A stretch of DNA of 64,000 bases from Mycobacterium sp. 852002-51961_SCH5331710 (GCF_001665535.1 NZ_LZSQ01000019.1:1-64000); one strand, 5' to 3'. Counted from the first letter of the stretch, positions 28,671 to 40,993 are shown. Numbers and translations are program-made. Notes: generated by a model from the sequence alone, not told the origin.

Positions 28671-30109
28671 ATGGCTTCTGACGTTCTCGTCGTGGGCGCT
28701 GGGCCGACGGGCCTCGCAGCCGCATGTTCCCTGCTGATGCAGGGGGCCCGGGTCCGCGTCATCGACGGAGCGGCCGCGCCCGCCACCACCTCGCGTGCCA
28801 ACTTCCTGCACGCACGCGGTTCTGAGGTGCTCGACCGTCTCGGTGCGCTCGGCGACCTTCCCGAGCGATCGGTGCGGGCCATGAGTATCCTGACCTACCT
28901 CGGTGACGAGCCGATCATGCGAATCCGCTTCGGCGACCCCGGGATGCACACCGCTGCGCCGCCGATGGTGATCTCCCAGGCGGAGGTCGAGTCCACACTA
29001 CGCGACCGACTCAACGAACTGGGCGGTGAAATCAACTGGGGCACAGAGTTGGTCGGGCTCCGCCAAGGTAGTGGCCAGGTCACGGCCGTCACCGCCGACG
29101 GTGACGACATCACCGCCGACTGGGTGATCGGCTGCGATGGCGCCGGTAGCGCCACCCGCCGCGCGGCGGGCATCGACTTTCCCGGGGTGCGCCTGACCGA
29201 ACGCTTCCTGCTCGCCGACCTTCGCATCGGATGGGATCTCGACCGATCGGGCACGACCGGCTGGATACATCCCGACGGCATGCTCGGGGCGATGCCGATG
29301 CCCGGCGGAGCGTGGCGCATCATCGCGTACGACCCGCGGTCAGGTCCCGAAAAGCCCTCGCAGGACGAGATTCTCACGCGCTTGAAGCGGATCATTCCGG
29401 AGCGCACGGGCCGCGTTGCTCCCATCGAGCGGGCCGACTGGCTGTCGATGTTCAGTGTGCACCGCCGTCTGGCGACGACGTACCGGCGCGGACGGGTGCT
29501 GATCGCAGGCGACGCGGCGCACACGCATGCGCCGTTCGGCGGGCAGGGCATGCTGACGGGCCTGGGAGACGCCGAGAACCTGGCCTGGAAGCTCGCGCTT
29601 GTGACGGCGGGCATCGCCGACGAACGGCTGCTGGACACGTATGAGTCCGAACGACGTCCGCTCGCCACCGAGGTGCTGCCAGAGTCAATGTGGCGCAGAG
29701 CAGGATCGGCCGATTCGTTCGCGATCGTCTGGTCGTACCGATGATGAGCCTGTCCGCTGTGCAACGCTGGGTGACCTACCGGACATCGCAGTTGTGGGTG
29801 TCCTACCGTCGTGGTCCCTTGGCGGATCGCTCGCTGCGGGTATCCGGAGTGCGCCCGGGCGATCGGGTGCCCGACCTCGCCGCCGGGGGAGAACTGGGCG
29901 GGCGCTGGGGGTTCGTGGGGGCCGACGAGGATCTGAGAAACATCGCGACCGAGCGCCTCGGACCGGACCGGATCACGGTCCTCGATCGCCGCGGGGGCGG
30001 CGATGCGATGCTGGTCCGCCCGGACGGCCACCTCGCCTGGCGCGGGCGTCGACCGGAAACGTTGCGCCGCTGGCTGACCCGTGCACTGACGACGGGATGT
30101 GCGCGATGA
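28671..30109 (+). pseudogene. FAD-dependent aromatic-type monooxygenase, frameshifted
   Basis: PheA/TfdB-type flavin monooxygenase. The first frame (28671-29744) has the FAD fold GAGPTGLAAACSLL, the DG motif GCDGAGSATR and the GDAAHTHAPFGGQGM motif, then leaves the family sequence after RRPLATEVL (about 29672) and stops at 29744. The family C-terminus continues in another frame from about 29684: INVAQ-like VNVAQSRIGRFVRDRLVVP, then SYRRGPL, PGDRVPDL and ILVRPDGH-like, to the stop at 30109. So one gene of about 475 codons is broken by a frame change between 29672 and 29690. The catalytic part is intact; the thioredoxin-like tail is separated. A sequencing error is possible. Start ATG 28671 (or 28668) follows AAGAAGG. 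Confidence 0.75.
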
Positions 30110-30711
30110 CGGCACCGGCCAGGGGCCGGCCGCGTAGCAAGGAGCTGGACAACGCGATCATGCGCGCGGCGCTCGACATGTTCATCGAACGCGGCATCGC
30201 GGGTGTGAGCATCGAGCAGGTGGCCAAACGCGCCGGCGTGGGCAAGCCGACCGTCTACCGCCGGTGGTCGACGAAGGAGCAACTCGTCGCCGACGCCATC
30301 GAGTCGCACGTCAGCACCGACATCCAGTGGCCGACACACGAGCAGATCGCCGTCAGCGCTCCTCAGGATCTGGTGCGGCGCAACATCGCCGGCGCCGCTC
30401 GCGCCGCGACCGATCCTCGTTTCCGTGCGTTGATCGCGCAGATCTACGGGTCTGCCGTCACGCATCCGAGGCTGATGCAGACGTACTGGGACCGATACAT
30501 CCGGCCCCGTCGCGACCTCGCCGTCGCCTTGCTCGAGCGGGCGCAGCGGGACGGTTCGGTCGACGGCGACGCCGACCTGGAGGTTCTCGTCGACATGTTG
30601 GCCGGCGCGGTGACCTACCGACTGCTGCAACCGAACCCGCCGACAGAGCGGCAGATGCGTCGCTATCTCGAGGCCGCCTACCGTCAGGTCGGTCTGCTGC
30701 CTCGGGCCTAA
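30106..30711 (+). CDS. TetR-family transcriptional regulator
   Basis: 201 aa. Starts MTAPARGRPRSKELDNAIM; helix-turn-helix SIEQVAKRAGVGKPTVYRRW (about residues 34-53) and a TetR_C_33-like C-terminus. ATG 30106 overlaps the stop of the monooxygenase tail frame (ATGA), so the regulator was translationally coupled to the intact monooxygenase gene and probably controls it. Its last bases overlap those of the convergent nuoN by 4 bp. Confidence 0.88.
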   Translation: MTAPARGRPRSKELDNAIMRAALDMFIERGIAGVSIEQVAKRAGVGKPTVYRRWSTKEQLVADAIESHVSTDIQWPTHEQIAVSAPQDLVRRNIAGAARAATDPRFRALIAQIYGSAVTHPRLMQTYWDRYIRPRRDLAVALLERAQRDGSVDGDADLEVLVDMLAGAVTYRLLQPNPPTERQMRRYLEAAYRQVGLLPRA

Positions 30712-32282
30712 CGCAGGAACTGGTTGGCGCTGTCGGCCAGATCCAGAAGCGGTTGCGGTAGCGCGCCCAACGCGAACGTCACCGCCGCGGTCACCGTCAC
30801 CACCGTCGTGCTGAGCGCGCTCGGCACCACCACGGTCGGTGCGTCCTCGGGCGGATCGGTGAAGAACATCAAAACGATCACGCGGACGTAGAAGTACGCG
30901 GCGATCGCGCTCGCGATCACGCCGACGATCACCAACGGGATCGCACCGCCTTCACCCGCGGCCTTGAACACCGCGAACTTGCTGACGAAGCCACTGGTCA
31001 GGGGGATACCGGCGAACGCGAGCAAGAAGAGCGAAAACACGATCCCCACAATGGGATAGCGGCGTCCCAGTCCCGCCCACCGCGCCATCGCGGTATCTTC
31101 CTCGCCGTTGCGGTCGCGCACCAGGCCGACGACCGCGAAGGCGCCGACCGTGCTGAAGCCGTAGGCGAACAGATAGAACAGCGTCGACGAGAGTCCCGCC
31201 TCGTTGGCCGCGATCAGGCCGGTGAGGATGAAACCGGTATGGGCCACCGCGGAATACGCCAACATCCGCTTGACGTCCACCTGAGTCACCGCGGTGACGG
31301 TGCCGACCACCATCGTCAGGATGGCGATCGCCCACAGCACCGGGCGCCAGTCCTCGTGCAGACCCGGCACCGCGACGTAGAACACCCGCAGCATCGCGCC
31401 GAATGCGGCGATCTTCGTCGCCGCCGCCATGAACGCCGTGATTGACGTCGGTGCACCCTGATACACGTCGGGTATCCACGAGTGGAACGGCACTGCGCCG
31501 ATCTTGAACAGCACACCGACGAGCAACAGGGCGGTGCCGATCAGCGCCAGCGACGTCTTACCCGATCCGGCGGCGACGGCTTCGGAGATACCGACCAGAT
31601 CCAGCGTCCCGGCGTATCCGTACAGCATCGCCACGCCGTAGAGGAAGAACGCCGACGAAAAGGCGCCCAGCAGGAAGTATTTCAGCGCCGCCTCTTGGGA
31701 CAGCAGACGACGCCTGCGCGCCAGCCCGCACAGCAGATACAGCGGCAGCGACAGGACTTCCAGCGCGATGAACATGGTCAGCAGGTCGTCAGACGCGGGG
31801 AACAGCAGCATTCCGCCGACGGCGAACATCGTCAGCGGGAAGACCTCGGTCTGGATCACTCCGGACTTGGTGGCCAGTTGTTCGGCGACGCTTCCGGGTG
31901 TGGCCGATGCCTGCGGGGTGAACCCGTCGAGTCCGCGGCGCACCCCGGCACCGACCTCCGCGCCGACTTGCCGCTCGGCTATCAGCAGGACGCCGAGGAC
32001 GCCGACGAGCAGGATCGTGCCCTGCAAGAACAACGCCGGTGTGTCGATGACGACGGCCCCCATGACCGCCGAGCGGCCAACGGCGCCATGCAGACTCCGC
32101 GCGAGCACCACCACGGACACCAGGGCGGCCGCCAACCCGCCGAAGCAGAGCACCAGCTGGCTGGCATACCGATGCTGTCGCGGGAGGAACGCCTCGACGA
32201 GCACCCCGGCGATGGCGACCCCGAAGATGATCAGTAACGGGCAGATCAGTCCGTATTCGACGGTGGGCGGGGTGAGGGTCAT
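30708..32282 (-). CDS. nuoN: NADH-quinone oxidoreductase subunit N
   Basis: 524-aa polytopic antiporter-like proton-pumping subunit of complex I, about 14 helices. Family features include LFIALEVLSLPLYLL, the Lys in KYFLLGAFSSAFFLYG, PFHSWIPDVYQGAP and KRMLAYSAVAHTGF. Last gene of the nuo operon; its ATG overlaps the nuoM stop (ATGA). Slightly long C-terminal end compared with E. coli, normal for mycobacteria. Confidence 0.97.
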   Translation of the reverse strand: MTLTPPTVEYGLICPLLIIFGVAIAGVLVEAFLPRQHRYASQLVLCFGGLAAALVSVVVLARSLHGAVGRSAVMGAVVIDTPALFLQGTILLVGVLGVLLIAERQVGAEVGAGVRRGLDGFTPQASATPGSVAEQLATKSGVIQTEVFPLTMFAVGGMLLFPASDDLLTMFIALEVLSLPLYLLCGLARRRRLLSQEAALKYFLLGAFSSAFFLYGVAMLYGYAGTLDLVGISEAVAAGSGKTSLALIGTALLLVGVLFKIGAVPFHSWIPDVYQGAPTSITAFMAAATKIAAFGAMLRVFYVAVPGLHEDWRPVLWAIAILTMVVGTVTAVTQVDVKRMLAYSAVAHTGFILTGLIAANEAGLSSTLFYLFAYGFSTVGAFAVVGLVRDRNGEEDTAMARWAGLGRRYPIVGIVFSLFLLAFAGIPLTSGFVSKFAVFKAAGEGGAIPLVIVGVIASAIAAYFYVRVIVLMFFTDPPEDAPTVVVPSALSTTVVTVTAAVTFALGALPQPLLDLADSANQFLR

Positions 32283-33844
32283 GGTCTCGGCCCTTCCGCG
32301 AGTCTCGGTGCGGGATCAGGTTGATCGATCGTGGTCAGGGTGTGGTCGACCGCGGGATTGATGACATCCAGCGCGGGTTTCGGATACACCCCCAGCACGA
32401 GCAGCAGCGCGATCAACGGGGCGACAACGACGAGTTCGCGCGGCACCAGGTCGCGCACCCGCTCGTTGCCCTCGGTGACGGCTCCGGTCATCATCCGCTG
32501 GTACATCCAGAGGATGTAGATCGCCGAGAGCACGAGCGCCGTGGACGCGAACACCGCCAGCACGGGGTACCGCGTGAATGTGCCGATGAGCACCAGGAAT
32601 TCGCTGATGAACGGCGCCAGGCCCGGTAGCGACAACGTCGCCAGGCCTGCCACCAGGAAGGTACCCGCCATCACCGGCGCCACCTTCTGCACGCCGCCGA
32701 ATGCGCGGATCACGCGGGTGCCCCTGCGCGACACCAGGAATCCGGCGATCAGGAACAGCGCGGCCGTCGACAGGCCGTGGTTGATCATGTACAGCGTCGA
32801 CCCGGACTGGCCCTGGCTGGTCATCACGAAGATGCCCAGGATGATGAACCCGAAGTGGGAGATCGACGTGTAGGCGATCAAGCGCATCACGTCGGTCTGA
32901 CCGATCGCGAGGATCGCACCGTAAACGATGCCGATCACCGCGAGGGTGACCACCAGCGGCTGGAAATACATTGACGCATCGGGGAACAACTGCAGGCAGT
33001 AGCGCAGCATCCCGAATGTCCCGACCTTGTCCATGACGGCCATCATCAGCACCGCGCTGGCCGGGGTGGCCTCGACGGCGGCGTCGGGCAGCCACCGGTG
33101 GAAGGGCCACAGCGGTGCTTTGACCGCGAAGGCGAACATGAACCCGAGGAACAGCAGGTTCATCACGGCAGGGTTGACGGCGAACGCGCCGCTCGACACC
33201 GCGGCCACGATCTCGCGGAAGTCGAACGTCCCCGCGCCGAACGCGTCGCTCGAGGCCGTCACGACGTACAGCCCGATCACCGCGGCCAGCATGATCAGGC
33301 CACCGAACAGGTTGTACAGCAGGAACTTCACCGCGGCCTTGCCGCGGTTCTCGCCGCCGAAGCCGCCGATGAGGAAGTACATCGGGATCAGCATCGCCTC
33401 GAAGAACACGTAGAACAGCAGGATGTCCAGCGACACCAGCGACATCAGGACCATGCCCTCGACGGCCAGCGTCAACGCCAGGTAGGTCTGCACCGACCGC
33501 CCGCGCAGTCCGGTTTGGGCGTCGGCGTCGTTCCAGCCGGCGATGATCAGCAGCGGCACCAACACGGCGGTGAGCACGACGATCGCGAGCGCGATTCCGT
33601 CGACGCCGAGGATGTAGCCGGTGCCGAACGACGGGATCCACCGGTGGTTTTCGACGAACTGGTACTGCTCGCCGCCCGGTTGGAAGTCGAGCGCCAGGAC
33701 GGCGGTGATCGCCAGCACGGCGATCGAGATCGCCAACGCGAACCACTTGGCCAGCACCCGCTGGCCGGCGGGCAGGAGGATCACCAGCGCGGCGCCGACG
33801 GTCGGCGTCGCCCAGAGCACCGTGAGCCAGGGGAAGTTGTTCAC
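32279..33844 (-). CDS. nuoM: NADH-quinone oxidoreductase subunit M
   Basis: 521-aa antiporter-like membrane subunit of complex I. Conserved Glu-bearing [16 protein letters not shown], the Lys in [26 protein letters not shown] with its Lys/His channel residues, and [12 protein letters not shown]. Start GTG 33844, overlapping the nuoL stop by 4 bases (GTGA). Confidence 0.97.
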   Translation of the reverse strand: MNNFPWLTVLWATPTVGAALVILLPAGQRVLAKWFALAISIAVLAITAVLALDFQPGGEQYQFVENHRWIPSFGTGYILGVDGIALAIVVLTAVLVPLLIIAGWNDADAQTGLRGRSVQTYLALTLAVEGMVLMSLVSLDILLFYVFFEAMLIPMYFLIGGFGGENRGKAAVKFLLYNLFGGLIMLAAVIGLYVVTASSDAFGAGTFDFREIVAAVSSGAFAVNPAVMNLLFLGFMFAFAVKAPLWPFHRWLPDAAVEATPASAVLMMAVMDKVGTFGMLRYCLQLFPDASMYFQPLVVTLAVIGIVYGAILAIGQTDVMRLIAYTSISHFGFIILGIFVMTSQGQSGSTLYMINHGLSTAALFLIAGFLVSRRGTRVIRAFGGVQKVAPVMAGTFLVAGLATLSLPGLAPFISEFLVLIGTFTRYPVLAVFASTALVLSAIYILWMYQRMMTGAVTEGNERVRDLVPRELVVVAPLIALLLVLGVYPKPALDVINPAVDHTLTTIDQPDPAPRLAEGPRP

Positions 33845-35721
33845 CAGAGTTGCACCGCCAGGATCGCCGCGACCACCAGAACCGCACCGGAAAGCATCGA
33901 AAGGGCATACGAGCGTGCGTAACCCGTCTGCACGCGCCGCAGGCCCGAAGACAACCGGGCCACCAGCCCGGCGAGGCCGCTGGCCGCGCCGTCGACCGCT
34001 TCGTCGTCGATCTCGACGAGCCCGCGGGTCAGCAGTTGGCCGGGCCGCATGAGCGCCGCCTCGTTGAACGCGTCGCCGTACAGATCCCGGCGCGCGGCTA
34101 CGGTGAGCGCCGATCCGGCCGGGACCTCGTCGGGCACCGGCTTGGTGGCGTACATCCGGTAGGCGATGAGGATGCCCACCGCCACCACGGCCAGGATCAC
34201 CGTCGTCACCACCCAGACCGGTGCGACGTGGTGCACCTCATGCGCGCCGACCACCGGCTCGAGCCAGTGTTCGAGCGTGCCGCCGATCGCGAACGCCGCA
34301 CCCGACCCGACGGAGCCGATGGCCAACAGGATCATCGGCCAGGTCATCACCGCGGGCGCCTCGTGCGGGTGCGCATCTGGCGCCCAGCGCTTCTCGCCGA
34401 AGAACGTCATCAGCATCACCCGGGTCATGTAGAACGCCGTGATGCCGGCGCCGAGGATCGCCGCGCCGCCCAGGATGATTCCCTTGGCGCCGCCTGCGCC
34501 GAGCGCCGCTTCGATGATCCCGTCCTTGGAGAAGAAGCCGGCCAGCGGCGGCACCCCGATGATCGCGAGGTAGCCCAGACCGAAGGTGGCGAACGTGATC
34601 GGCAGCGCCTTGCGCAGGCCACCGTAGCGGCGCATGTTCACTTCGTCGTCCATCGCGTGCATCACCGAACCGGCGCCCAGGAACAACCCGGCCTTGAAGA
34701 AGCCGTGTGTGAGCAGGTGCATGATCGCGAACGCATAGCCGACCGGTCCGAGCCCGGCGGCCAGCACCATGTAGCCGATCTGCGACATCGTCGACGCCGC
34801 AAGCGCTTTCTTGATGTCGTCCTTCGCGCAGCCGATGATCGCACCGAACAGCAGCGTGACCGCGCCGACGATGACGACGCCGAGCTGCGCGTTGGGTGCG
34901 AGGTCGAACACCGGGCCGGACCGCACGATGAGGTACACACCCGCGGTGACCATGGTGGCGGCGTGAATCAGCGCGGACACCGGCGTCGGGCCCTCCATGG
35001 CGTCGCCCAGCCAGGACTGCAGCGGCACCTGCGCGGACTTACCGCACGCGGCGAGCAGCAGCAGCAATCCGATCGCGGTCAGCACGCCCTCACTCGCGGT
35101 CGGGGCGGCGGCGAAAACGCCCGCATAGGAGATGTTTCCGATATAGGCGAACATCACCATCAGCGCGATGGCCAGGCCCATGTCGCCGACGCGGTTGACG
35201 ACGAACGCCTTCTTGGCCGCGGTCGCCGCCGACGGTTTGTGCGCCCAGAAACCGATCAACAGGTACGAGGCCAGGCCGACGCCCTCCCAGCCGACGTAGA
35301 GGCCGAGATAGTTGTCGGCGAGCACGAGGAGCAACATCGCCGACAGGAACAGGTTCAGGTACGCGAAAAACCGTCGCCGCCCGGGGTCTTCGGCCATGTA
35401 GCCGATCGAGTAGATGTGGATCAGCGAGCCGACCCCGGTGATCAGCAGCACGAAGCACATCGACAGCTGGTCGAGTTGCATCCCGAAGTCGACCTGCAGC
35501 CCGCCGACCGGGACCCAGGAGAACAGCGCCTCGTGAACGGCGCGGTGTTCGGAGTCTCTGCCCAGCATGTCGACGAAGAGCAGCGCGCCCACCACGAACG
35601 AGCCGATGGCGGCGGCACAGCCCAGCAGGTGGCCCCAGGCGTCGGTCCGACGTCCGCCGAGGAGCAGGATCGCCGCGCCGGCCAACGGCAGCGCGATGGT
35701 CAGCCAAACTGGAATCGTCAT
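33841..35721 (-). CDS. nuoL: NADH-quinone oxidoreductase subunit L
   Basis: 626-aa membrane subunit with the long lateral helix at the C-terminus. Motifs: [19 protein letters not shown] (Glu of the proton channel), [13 protein letters not shown] (Lys), [26 protein letters not shown] and [14 protein letters not shown]. Start ATG 35721, 7 bp after nuoK. Confidence 0.97.
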   Translation of the reverse strand: MTIPVWLTIALPLAGAAILLLGGRRTDAWGHLLGCAAAIGSFVVGALLFVDMLGRDSEHRAVHEALFSWVPVGGLQVDFGMQLDQLSMCFVLLITGVGSLIHIYSIGYMAEDPGRRRFFAYLNLFLSAMLLLVLADNYLGLYVGWEGVGLASYLLIGFWAHKPSAATAAKKAFVVNRVGDMGLAIALMVMFAYIGNISYAGVFAAAPTASEGVLTAIGLLLLLAACGKSAQVPLQSWLGDAMEGPTPVSALIHAATMVTAGVYLIVRSGPVFDLAPNAQLGVVIVGAVTLLFGAIIGCAKDDIKKALAASTMSQIGYMVLAAGLGPVGYAFAIMHLLTHGFFKAGLFLGAGSVMHAMDDEVNMRRYGGLRKALPITFATFGLGYLAIIGVPPLAGFFSKDGIIEAALGAGGAKGIILGGAAILGAGITAFYMTRVMLMTFFGEKRWAPDAHPHEAPAVMTWPMILLAIGSVGSGAAFAIGGTLEHWLEPVVGAHEVHHVAPVWVVTTVILAVVAVGILIAYRMYATKPVPDEVPAGSALTVAARRDLYGDAFNEAALMRPGQLLTRGLVEIDDEAVDGAASGLAGLVARLSSGLRRVQTGYARSYALSMLSGAVLVVAAILAVQLW

Positions 35722-35728
35722 CGCGCCT

Positions 35729-36028
35729 CTAGTTCTTCAGCAGGCTGGCGTCGTCGACCGAGGCCGACTGGCGGGCACGGAAGATGCTCATGATGATCGC
35801 GAGGCCGACCACCACCTCGCACGCGGCGACCACCATGGTGAAGAACGCGACCACTTGGCCGTTGAGGTGTCCGTGCATGCGGGAGAACGAGACGAACGCG
35901 AGGTTCGCCGCGTTCAGCATCAGCTCGACGCACATGAACATCACGATGGCGTTGCGGCGCAACAGCACTCCGGACGCGCCGATCGTGAACAACAGCGCCG
36001 ACAGATAGAGATAGTTGTCGGGATTCAC
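35729..36028 (-). CDS. nuoK: NADH-quinone oxidoreductase subunit K
   Basis: 99 aa, three transmembrane helices. The conserved membrane glutamates are in [14 protein letters not shown] and [13 protein letters not shown]. Start GTG 36028 ([10 protein letters not shown]), overlapping the nuoJ stop by 4 bases. Confidence 0.97.
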   Translation of the reverse strand: MNPDNYLYLSALLFTIGASGVLLRRNAIVMFMCVELMLNAANLAFVSFSRMHGHLNGQVVAFFTMVVAACEVVVGLAIIMSIFRARQSASVDDASLLKN

Positions 36029-36795
36029 TCCCCGCCTCCTCTGCCGTTCGTGACGGTGACCGTCCGCTTCTGCAGGATGGGGCTGACCGACAGGTCCGAC
36101 CCCGAACCGTCGGGCAACCGGGCGGCGATGTCGACGGCGTTGTTGCGCGCGAACACACCCGGATTCGGCAGCGTCGTCGGGTAGCCGCCCGGCTTGAACC
36201 GTTCTTCGGCGAGTTCGCGTTGGGTCTTGCGGCGCTCGAAGCGTTCCCGATGCGCCAGCACCATCGCGCCGAGCGCGGCGGTGATCAGCAGCGCGCTGGT
36301 CAACTCGAACGCCCACAGGTAGCGCACGAAGATCAGCGCCGCCAACCCTTCGACGTTGCCGCCGGCATTGGCCTGTGCCAGCCCGGTGAACCCGCCGGCC
36401 GACACGTTGCCGATGCCCGCGATGAGCAGGATCCCGAAGCCGACACCGATGACGATGGCCGCGACCCGTTGCCCGCGAATCGTTTCCACGAGCGAGTCCG
36501 AGGAGTCGACACCGATCAGCATCAGCACGAACAAGAACAGCATCATGACGGCGCCGGTGTAGACCACCACCTGCACGACACCGAGGAACAGCGCACCCTG
36601 GGCGATGTAGAACACCGCCAGCACGATCATCGTCGTGGCCAGAAACATCGCCGAGTACACGGCTTTCGGCGCGGAGATCACCCCGAGCGCGCCGAGCACC
36701 GCGACGGTGCCCAGCACCCAGAACAGCACGGCTTCGGTGGTCGTGGTGTGCCCGGGGGTGTCCGCGGCCACCGCCGCGAGCAGGTCCAGCCTCAC
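36025..36795 (-). CDS. nuoJ: NADH-quinone oxidoreductase subunit J
   Basis: 256 aa. Five helices, with the conserved [20 protein letters not shown] segment (helix 3) near residues 70-90, and a polar C-terminal tail (~190-256) typical of actinobacteria. Start GTG 36795 ([16 protein letters not shown]) overlaps the nuoI stop as GTGA. Confidence 0.95.
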   Translation of the reverse strand: MRLDLLAAVAADTPGHTTTTEAVLFWVLGTVAVLGALGVISAPKAVYSAMFLATTMIVLAVFYIAQGALFLGVVQVVVYTGAVMMLFLFVLMLIGVDSSDSLVETIRGQRVAAIVIGVGFGILLIAGIGNVSAGGFTGLAQANAGGNVEGLAALIFVRYLWAFELTSALLITAALGAMVLAHRERFERRKTQRELAEERFKPGGYPTTLPNPGVFARNNAVDIAARLPDGSGSDLSVSPILQKRTVTVTNGRGGGE

Positions 36796-37337
36796 CGCAC
36801 GTCCCCGGTGACCTTCTGGGGCTCCTGGTCGACGGGCCCGATGTTGCCCAGGTAGTAGTCGTCGTCGGTGGTGCCGGGCGCCATCGGATGTGGCGGCGGC
36901 AGCATGCCGGAGCGCAACGGCGCCAGCAGCTTGTCCTTGCCCCAGATGAGATCGGCGCGGTTGTCGTCGGCCATCTCGTATTCGTTGGTCATGGTCAACG
37001 CCCGTGTGGGACACGCCTCGATGCACAGACCGCACCCGATGCAGCGAAGGTAGTTGATCTGGTAGACGCGGCCGTAGCGCTCACCGGGGGAGTACCGTTC
37101 GTCTTCGGTGTTGTCGGCGCCCTCGACGTAGATGGCGTCGGCGGGGCACGCCCAGGCGCACAGTTCGCACCCGATGCACTTCTCCAAACCGTCGGGATAC
37201 CGGTTCAGTTGGTGGCGCCCGTGGTAGCGCTTGGCGACGGGCCCGGGCTTCTCCGGATACTCCTCGGTGATCGGCTTCTTGAACATGGTCCCGAAGGTGA
37301 CTCCGAAACCCTTTATCGCGTCGAGGAACTTAGGCAT
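36792..37337 (-). CDS. nuoI: NADH-quinone oxidoreductase subunit I
   Basis: 181-aa ferredoxin-like subunit carrying clusters N6a/N6b: [12 protein letters not shown] and [12 protein letters not shown], each CxxCxxCxxxCP. Start ATG 37337 behind AAGGAGCG; it overlaps the end of nuoH by 8 bp. The C-terminal ~50 residues (PPPHPMAPG...) extend beyond the E. coli protein, as in other mycobacteria. Confidence 0.97.
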   Translation of the reverse strand: MPKFLDAIKGFGVTFGTMFKKPITEEYPEKPGPVAKRYHGRHQLNRYPDGLEKCIGCELCAWACPADAIYVEGADNTEDERYSPGERYGRVYQINYLRCIGCGLCIEACPTRALTMTNEYEMADDNRADLIWGKDKLLAPLRSGMLPPPHPMAPGTTDDDYYLGNIGPVDQEPQKVTGDVR

Positions 37338-38586
37338 CGGCTCGCTCCTTGGTTGCGGTCGGTCCCGAGACGGGCGTTGTGCTGCCCGGCAGGGGCGGGA
37401 CGGGGAAGATCTCCGGATCCAGCTTCTGCTGCGGGATCTCGCGGACATTGCGGCGGCGCGCCGACCGCCACAGACCGACGACGATCAGCAGCGCCACGAT
37501 GGTGCCGAGAGAGGCGAGCGTGGTGGTGACCTGGCTGAAGCCCTCGTTGCGCAGCGCCCGCGCGGTGGCGACGATCATGATCCACGCCAACGAGAACGGG
37601 ATCAGCACCTTCCAGCCCAGCCCCATGAACTGGTCGTAGCGCATGCGGGGCAGCGTGGCGCGCAGCCAGAAGAACAGGAACATGAACGCCCACACCTTGG
37701 CGACGAACCACAGCAGGGGCCACCAACCGGTGTTGGCGCCGTCCCACATGTTGATGGGCCACGGGGCGTGCCAGCCGCCGAGGAACATCGTCGTCGCCAG
37801 CGCCGACACGGTCGTCATGTTGACGTACTCGGCGAGCATGAACATCGCGAACTTGATCGACGAATACTCGGTGTGGAACCCGCCGACCAGTTCGCCCTCG
37901 GCCTCGGGCAGATCGAATGGCGCACGGTTGGTTTCGCCGACCATCGAGGTGACATAGACCAGGAACGACGGCAGCAGCAGGAAGATGAACCACGTGCCGT
38001 CCTGGGCGGCGACGATGCCGGAGGTCGACATCGAACCCGCATAGATGAACACCGCCACGAAGGACAGCGCCATCGCGATCTCGTAGGAGATGACCTGTGC
38101 GCTCGACCGGATCCCGCCGAGCAGCGGATACGTCGAACCCGACGCCCACCCGGCCAACACGATCCCGTACACGCCGATCGACGTCGCCGCCAGGATGTAG
38201 AGAACGGCGACGGGCATGTCGGTCAGCTGTAATGCGGTGCGGTGACCGAAGATCGAGACCTCACCGCCCATCGGGATGACGGCGAACGCGATGAAAGCGG
38301 GTACCGCCGAGATCACCGGCGCGGCGAGGTAGACGAACTTGTCCACCCCCGCGGGGACCAGGCCCTCCTTGAGGGCGAGTTTGACGCCGTCGACGAGAGA
38401 CTGCAGAAGTCCCTTGGGGCCGACGCGGTTGGGGCCGAACCGCATCTGCATGCGTCCCAGGAGTTTGCGCTCGATCAGGATCGCCGAGAGCACCGACAGC
38501 ATCAGAAACGCGAAGATGGCCACCGACTTGCCGAGGATCAGCCACCACGGGTCGTGGCCGAACAACGTGGGATCGGGATGGATCAC
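37330..38586 (-). CDS. nuoH: NADH-quinone oxidoreductase subunit H
   Basis: 418-aa membrane subunit that helps form the quinone site. Conserved [42 protein letters not shown] and [26 protein letters not shown]. Start GTG 38586 overlaps the nuoG stop (GTGA). The C-terminus has an extra proline-rich tail (~385-418). Confidence 0.97.
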   Translation of the reverse strand: MIHPDPTLFGHDPWWLILGKSVAIFAFLMLSVLSAILIERKLLGRMQMRFGPNRVGPKGLLQSLVDGVKLALKEGLVPAGVDKFVYLAAPVISAVPAFIAFAVIPMGGEVSIFGHRTALQLTDMPVAVLYILAATSIGVYGIVLAGWASGSTYPLLGGIRSSAQVISYEIAMALSFVAVFIYAGSMSTSGIVAAQDGTWFIFLLLPSFLVYVTSMVGETNRAPFDLPEAEGELVGGFHTEYSSIKFAMFMLAEYVNMTTVSALATTMFLGGWHAPWPINMWDGANTGWWPLLWFVAKVWAFMFLFFWLRATLPRMRYDQFMGLGWKVLIPFSLAWIMIVATARALRNEGFSQVTTTLASLGTIVALLIVVGLWRSARRRNVREIPQQKLDPEIFPVPPLPGSTTPVSGPTATKERADA

Positions 38587-40976
38587 GGCTCGGCCCGCCC
38601 GATCGACACGACATCCCCCGGCGAGACGCCGAGGCTGCGGTGCACCGCCGAACCCGGTGAGTTCAGGGGCAGCCACAGCACACGATCGCCCATGTCGGTG
38701 ATGGCCAGCGGCAGGGTGATCGTTCCGCGTGGCGTCCGCGCGGTGATCAGATCGCCGTCGTCGGCGCCGATTTCGGCGGCCGTGGCGGCGGAGAGCCGGG
38801 CCACCGGCGTGCGTGCGGTGCCCGCCAGATGCGGTTCACCGTCCTGCAAGCGGCCCTCGTCGAGCAGCATCCGCCACCCCGCGAGCACAGCCTGTCCCTC
38901 GACCGGAGGCGTGCGCTTCGACGGCGGGACGTTCGGTGCGTCGGGTCGCCGTCCCGCCCACATGCCCAGGCGGGAGATCTCGTCGCCGGCCGCCGACGCG
39001 GTGGGCAGGTTCAACGCCACCCCGATCTCGTCGGCCAGGAAGTTCAGCACCCGTAGATCCGGGATGGCGTTGGTCTTCAGCGACGGCTGGAACGGGCGAA
39101 GTCGGCCCTCCCAGTTGAGGTATGAACCGGCCTTCTCCACCACCGGCGCGATGGGGAAGACGACGTCGGCGGCCGCGGTGACCGCGCTCTCTCGCAGCTC
39201 GAGGCTGACGACGAAGGGCGCGGACTCGATCGCGGCCAGCGCCGCCTCGGGATCCGGTAGGTCGGCGATCTCCACTCCACCGACGAGCAGTGCGCCGAGT
39301 TCGCCGCTGCGCGCGGCCTCCAGGATCGCGGTGGTGTCGCGGCCCGGCGCGCTGGGCAGCGCGTCGACGTGCCACGCCACCGCGGTCTGCTCGAGGGCCG
39401 TGCCGTCGCTGATCGGCCGGCCACCGGGCAACAGGGTGGGCAGCGCACCGGCTTCCACCGCGCCGCGCTCACCGGCCCGTCTGGGCACCCACGCCAGCCG
39501 GGCGCCGGTCGCTTCGGCCAATCTGCCTGCCGCAGAGAGGGCTCCGGGCGAGGTGGCCAGTCGCTCGCCGACCATGATGATCGCGCCGGGCAGCCGCAAC
39601 TGCGGGTCGCTTGCCAGCTCGTCGAGTGCGGCGGCCTCGTCTCCCGGGGCCGTCGTGACCAGTCGGCCGCGCAGCTTGGTCAGGCTGCGGGTGGCGAAGG
39701 GCGCGACGGAGATCACCTGCAGCGCCTTCTTGCGGACGGCCTTGCGCAGCCGCAGGAACACGATCGGCGATTCCTCTTCGGGCTCGAATCCGGCCAGCAG
39801 AACCGCGGGCGCGTTCTCGAGGTCGGTGTAGGTCACCGTCATCGGCTGACCCGCGACGTGGGCGGCGAGGAAGTCGGCCTCCTCGCCGCTGTGCGCGCGG
39901 GCCCGGAAGTCGATGTCGTTGGTGTTTAGCACGATTCGGGCGAATTTCGAGTAGGCGTAGGCGTCTTCGAGGGTCATCCGACCGCCGACCAGCACACCCG
40001 CGCTGCCGCTCGCCGCGGCCAGCCCGTTGCCGGCCACCACCAGCGCCTCGGACCACGACGCCGGCCGCAGCTTGCCGTCCTCGTCGCGGATCAGCGGTGT
40101 GGTGATGCGGTCACCCTGGGTGGTGTACGTGAACGCCCACCGGCCCTTGTCGCAGTTCCACTCCTCGTTGACCTGCGGTTCGTCACCGGCCAAGCGGCGC
40201 AGCACCTTCCCGCGGCGGTGGTCGGTGCGCTGCGCACACCCGGACGCGCAGTGCTCGCACACGCTGGGGCTCGACACCAGATCGAAGGGCCTGGCCCGGA
40301 ACCGGTAGGCCGCACCGGTGAGCGCGCCGACCGGGCAGATCTGCACGGTGTTGCCGGAGAAGTACGACTGGAACGGCTCGCCCGGCGCGATGCCGACCTG
40401 TTGTAGCGCACCGCGTTCCAGCAGCTCGATGAACGGGTCGCCGGCGATCTGTTCGGAGAAGCGGGTGCAGCGGGCGCACAGAACGCACCGCTCGCGGTCC
40501 AACAGCACCTGCGAGGAGATGTTGATCGGTTTCGGGAACGTGCGCTTGACGTCTTCGAACCGAGTTTCGGCGCGGCCGTTGGACATCGCCTGGTTCTGCA
40601 GTGGGCATTCGCCGCCCTTGTCACACACCGGGCAGTCCAGCGGGTGGTTGATCAGCAGCAGTTCCATCACGCCCTGCTGCGCCTTGTCCGCCGCAGGCGA
40701 GGTGAACTGCGTGCGCACCACCATGTCGGGTGTGCACGTCGTGGTGCAGGACGCCATCGGCTTGCGCTGGCCCTCCACCTCGACCAGGCACTGCCGGCAC
40801 GCGCCCACCGGATCGAGCAGCGGGTGATCACAGAATCGCGGGATCTGGACGCCGATCAGTTCGGCGGCCCGAATCACCAACGTGCCCTTGGGAACACTGA
40901 CGTCCACGCCGTCGATGGACAGGTTCACCATCTCGACTTCCGTGGCCGCCGCACCGGTGTCAGCGGTCTGCGTCAT
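38583..40976 (-). CDS. nuoG: NADH-quinone oxidoreductase subunit G
   Basis: 797-aa iron-sulfur subunit. N-terminal [2Fe-2S] domain ([15 protein letters not shown]), the H/CxxC set [13 protein letters not shown], [4Fe-4S] ligands CVLCARC, and CEHCASGC (the N7-type set), followed by a degenerate molybdopterin-oxidoreductase fold. Start ATG 40976. Unlike the other nuo junctions, 100 bp separate it from nuoF, and this gap holds an inverted repeat. Confidence 0.96.
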   Translation of the reverse strand: MTQTADTGAAATEVEMVNLSIDGVDVSVPKGTLVIRAAELIGVQIPRFCDHPLLDPVGACRQCLVEVEGQRKPMASCTTTCTPDMVVRTQFTSPAADKAQQGVMELLLINHPLDCPVCDKGGECPLQNQAMSNGRAETRFEDVKRTFPKPINISSQVLLDRERCVLCARCTRFSEQIAGDPFIELLERGALQQVGIAPGEPFQSYFSGNTVQICPVGALTGAAYRFRARPFDLVSSPSVCEHCASGCAQRTDHRRGKVLRRLAGDEPQVNEEWNCDKGRWAFTYTTQGDRITTPLIRDEDGKLRPASWSEALVVAGNGLAAASGSAGVLVGGRMTLEDAYAYSKFARIVLNTNDIDFRARAHSGEEADFLAAHVAGQPMTVTYTDLENAPAVLLAGFEPEEESPIVFLRLRKAVRKKALQVISVAPFATRSLTKLRGRLVTTAPGDEAAALDELASDPQLRLPGAIIMVGERLATSPGALSAAGRLAEATGARLAWVPRRAGERGAVEAGALPTLLPGGRPISDGTALEQTAVAWHVDALPSAPGRDTTAILEAARSGELGALLVGGVEIADLPDPEAALAAIESAPFVVSLELRESAVTAAADVVFPIAPVVEKAGSYLNWEGRLRPFQPSLKTNAIPDLRVLNFLADEIGVALNLPTASAAGDEISRLGMWAGRRPDAPNVPPSKRTPPVEGQAVLAGWRMLLDEGRLQDGEPHLAGTARTPVARLSAATAAEIGADDGDLITARTPRGTITLPLAITDMGDRVLWLPLNSPGSAVHRSLGVSPGDVVSIGRAEP

Positions 40977-40993
40977 CGAATCACCCCCCTAGC

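Noticed and set aside
29665..29745. Programmed ribosomal frameshift in the monooxygenase gene
   Set aside because: There is no slippery heptamer or downstream pseudoknot, and loss or gain of bases explains the break more simply.
33850..35793. A 647-codon frame antisense to nuoL
   Set aside because: His/Arg/Gln-rich product without hydrophobic segments; nuoL on the other strand is certain.
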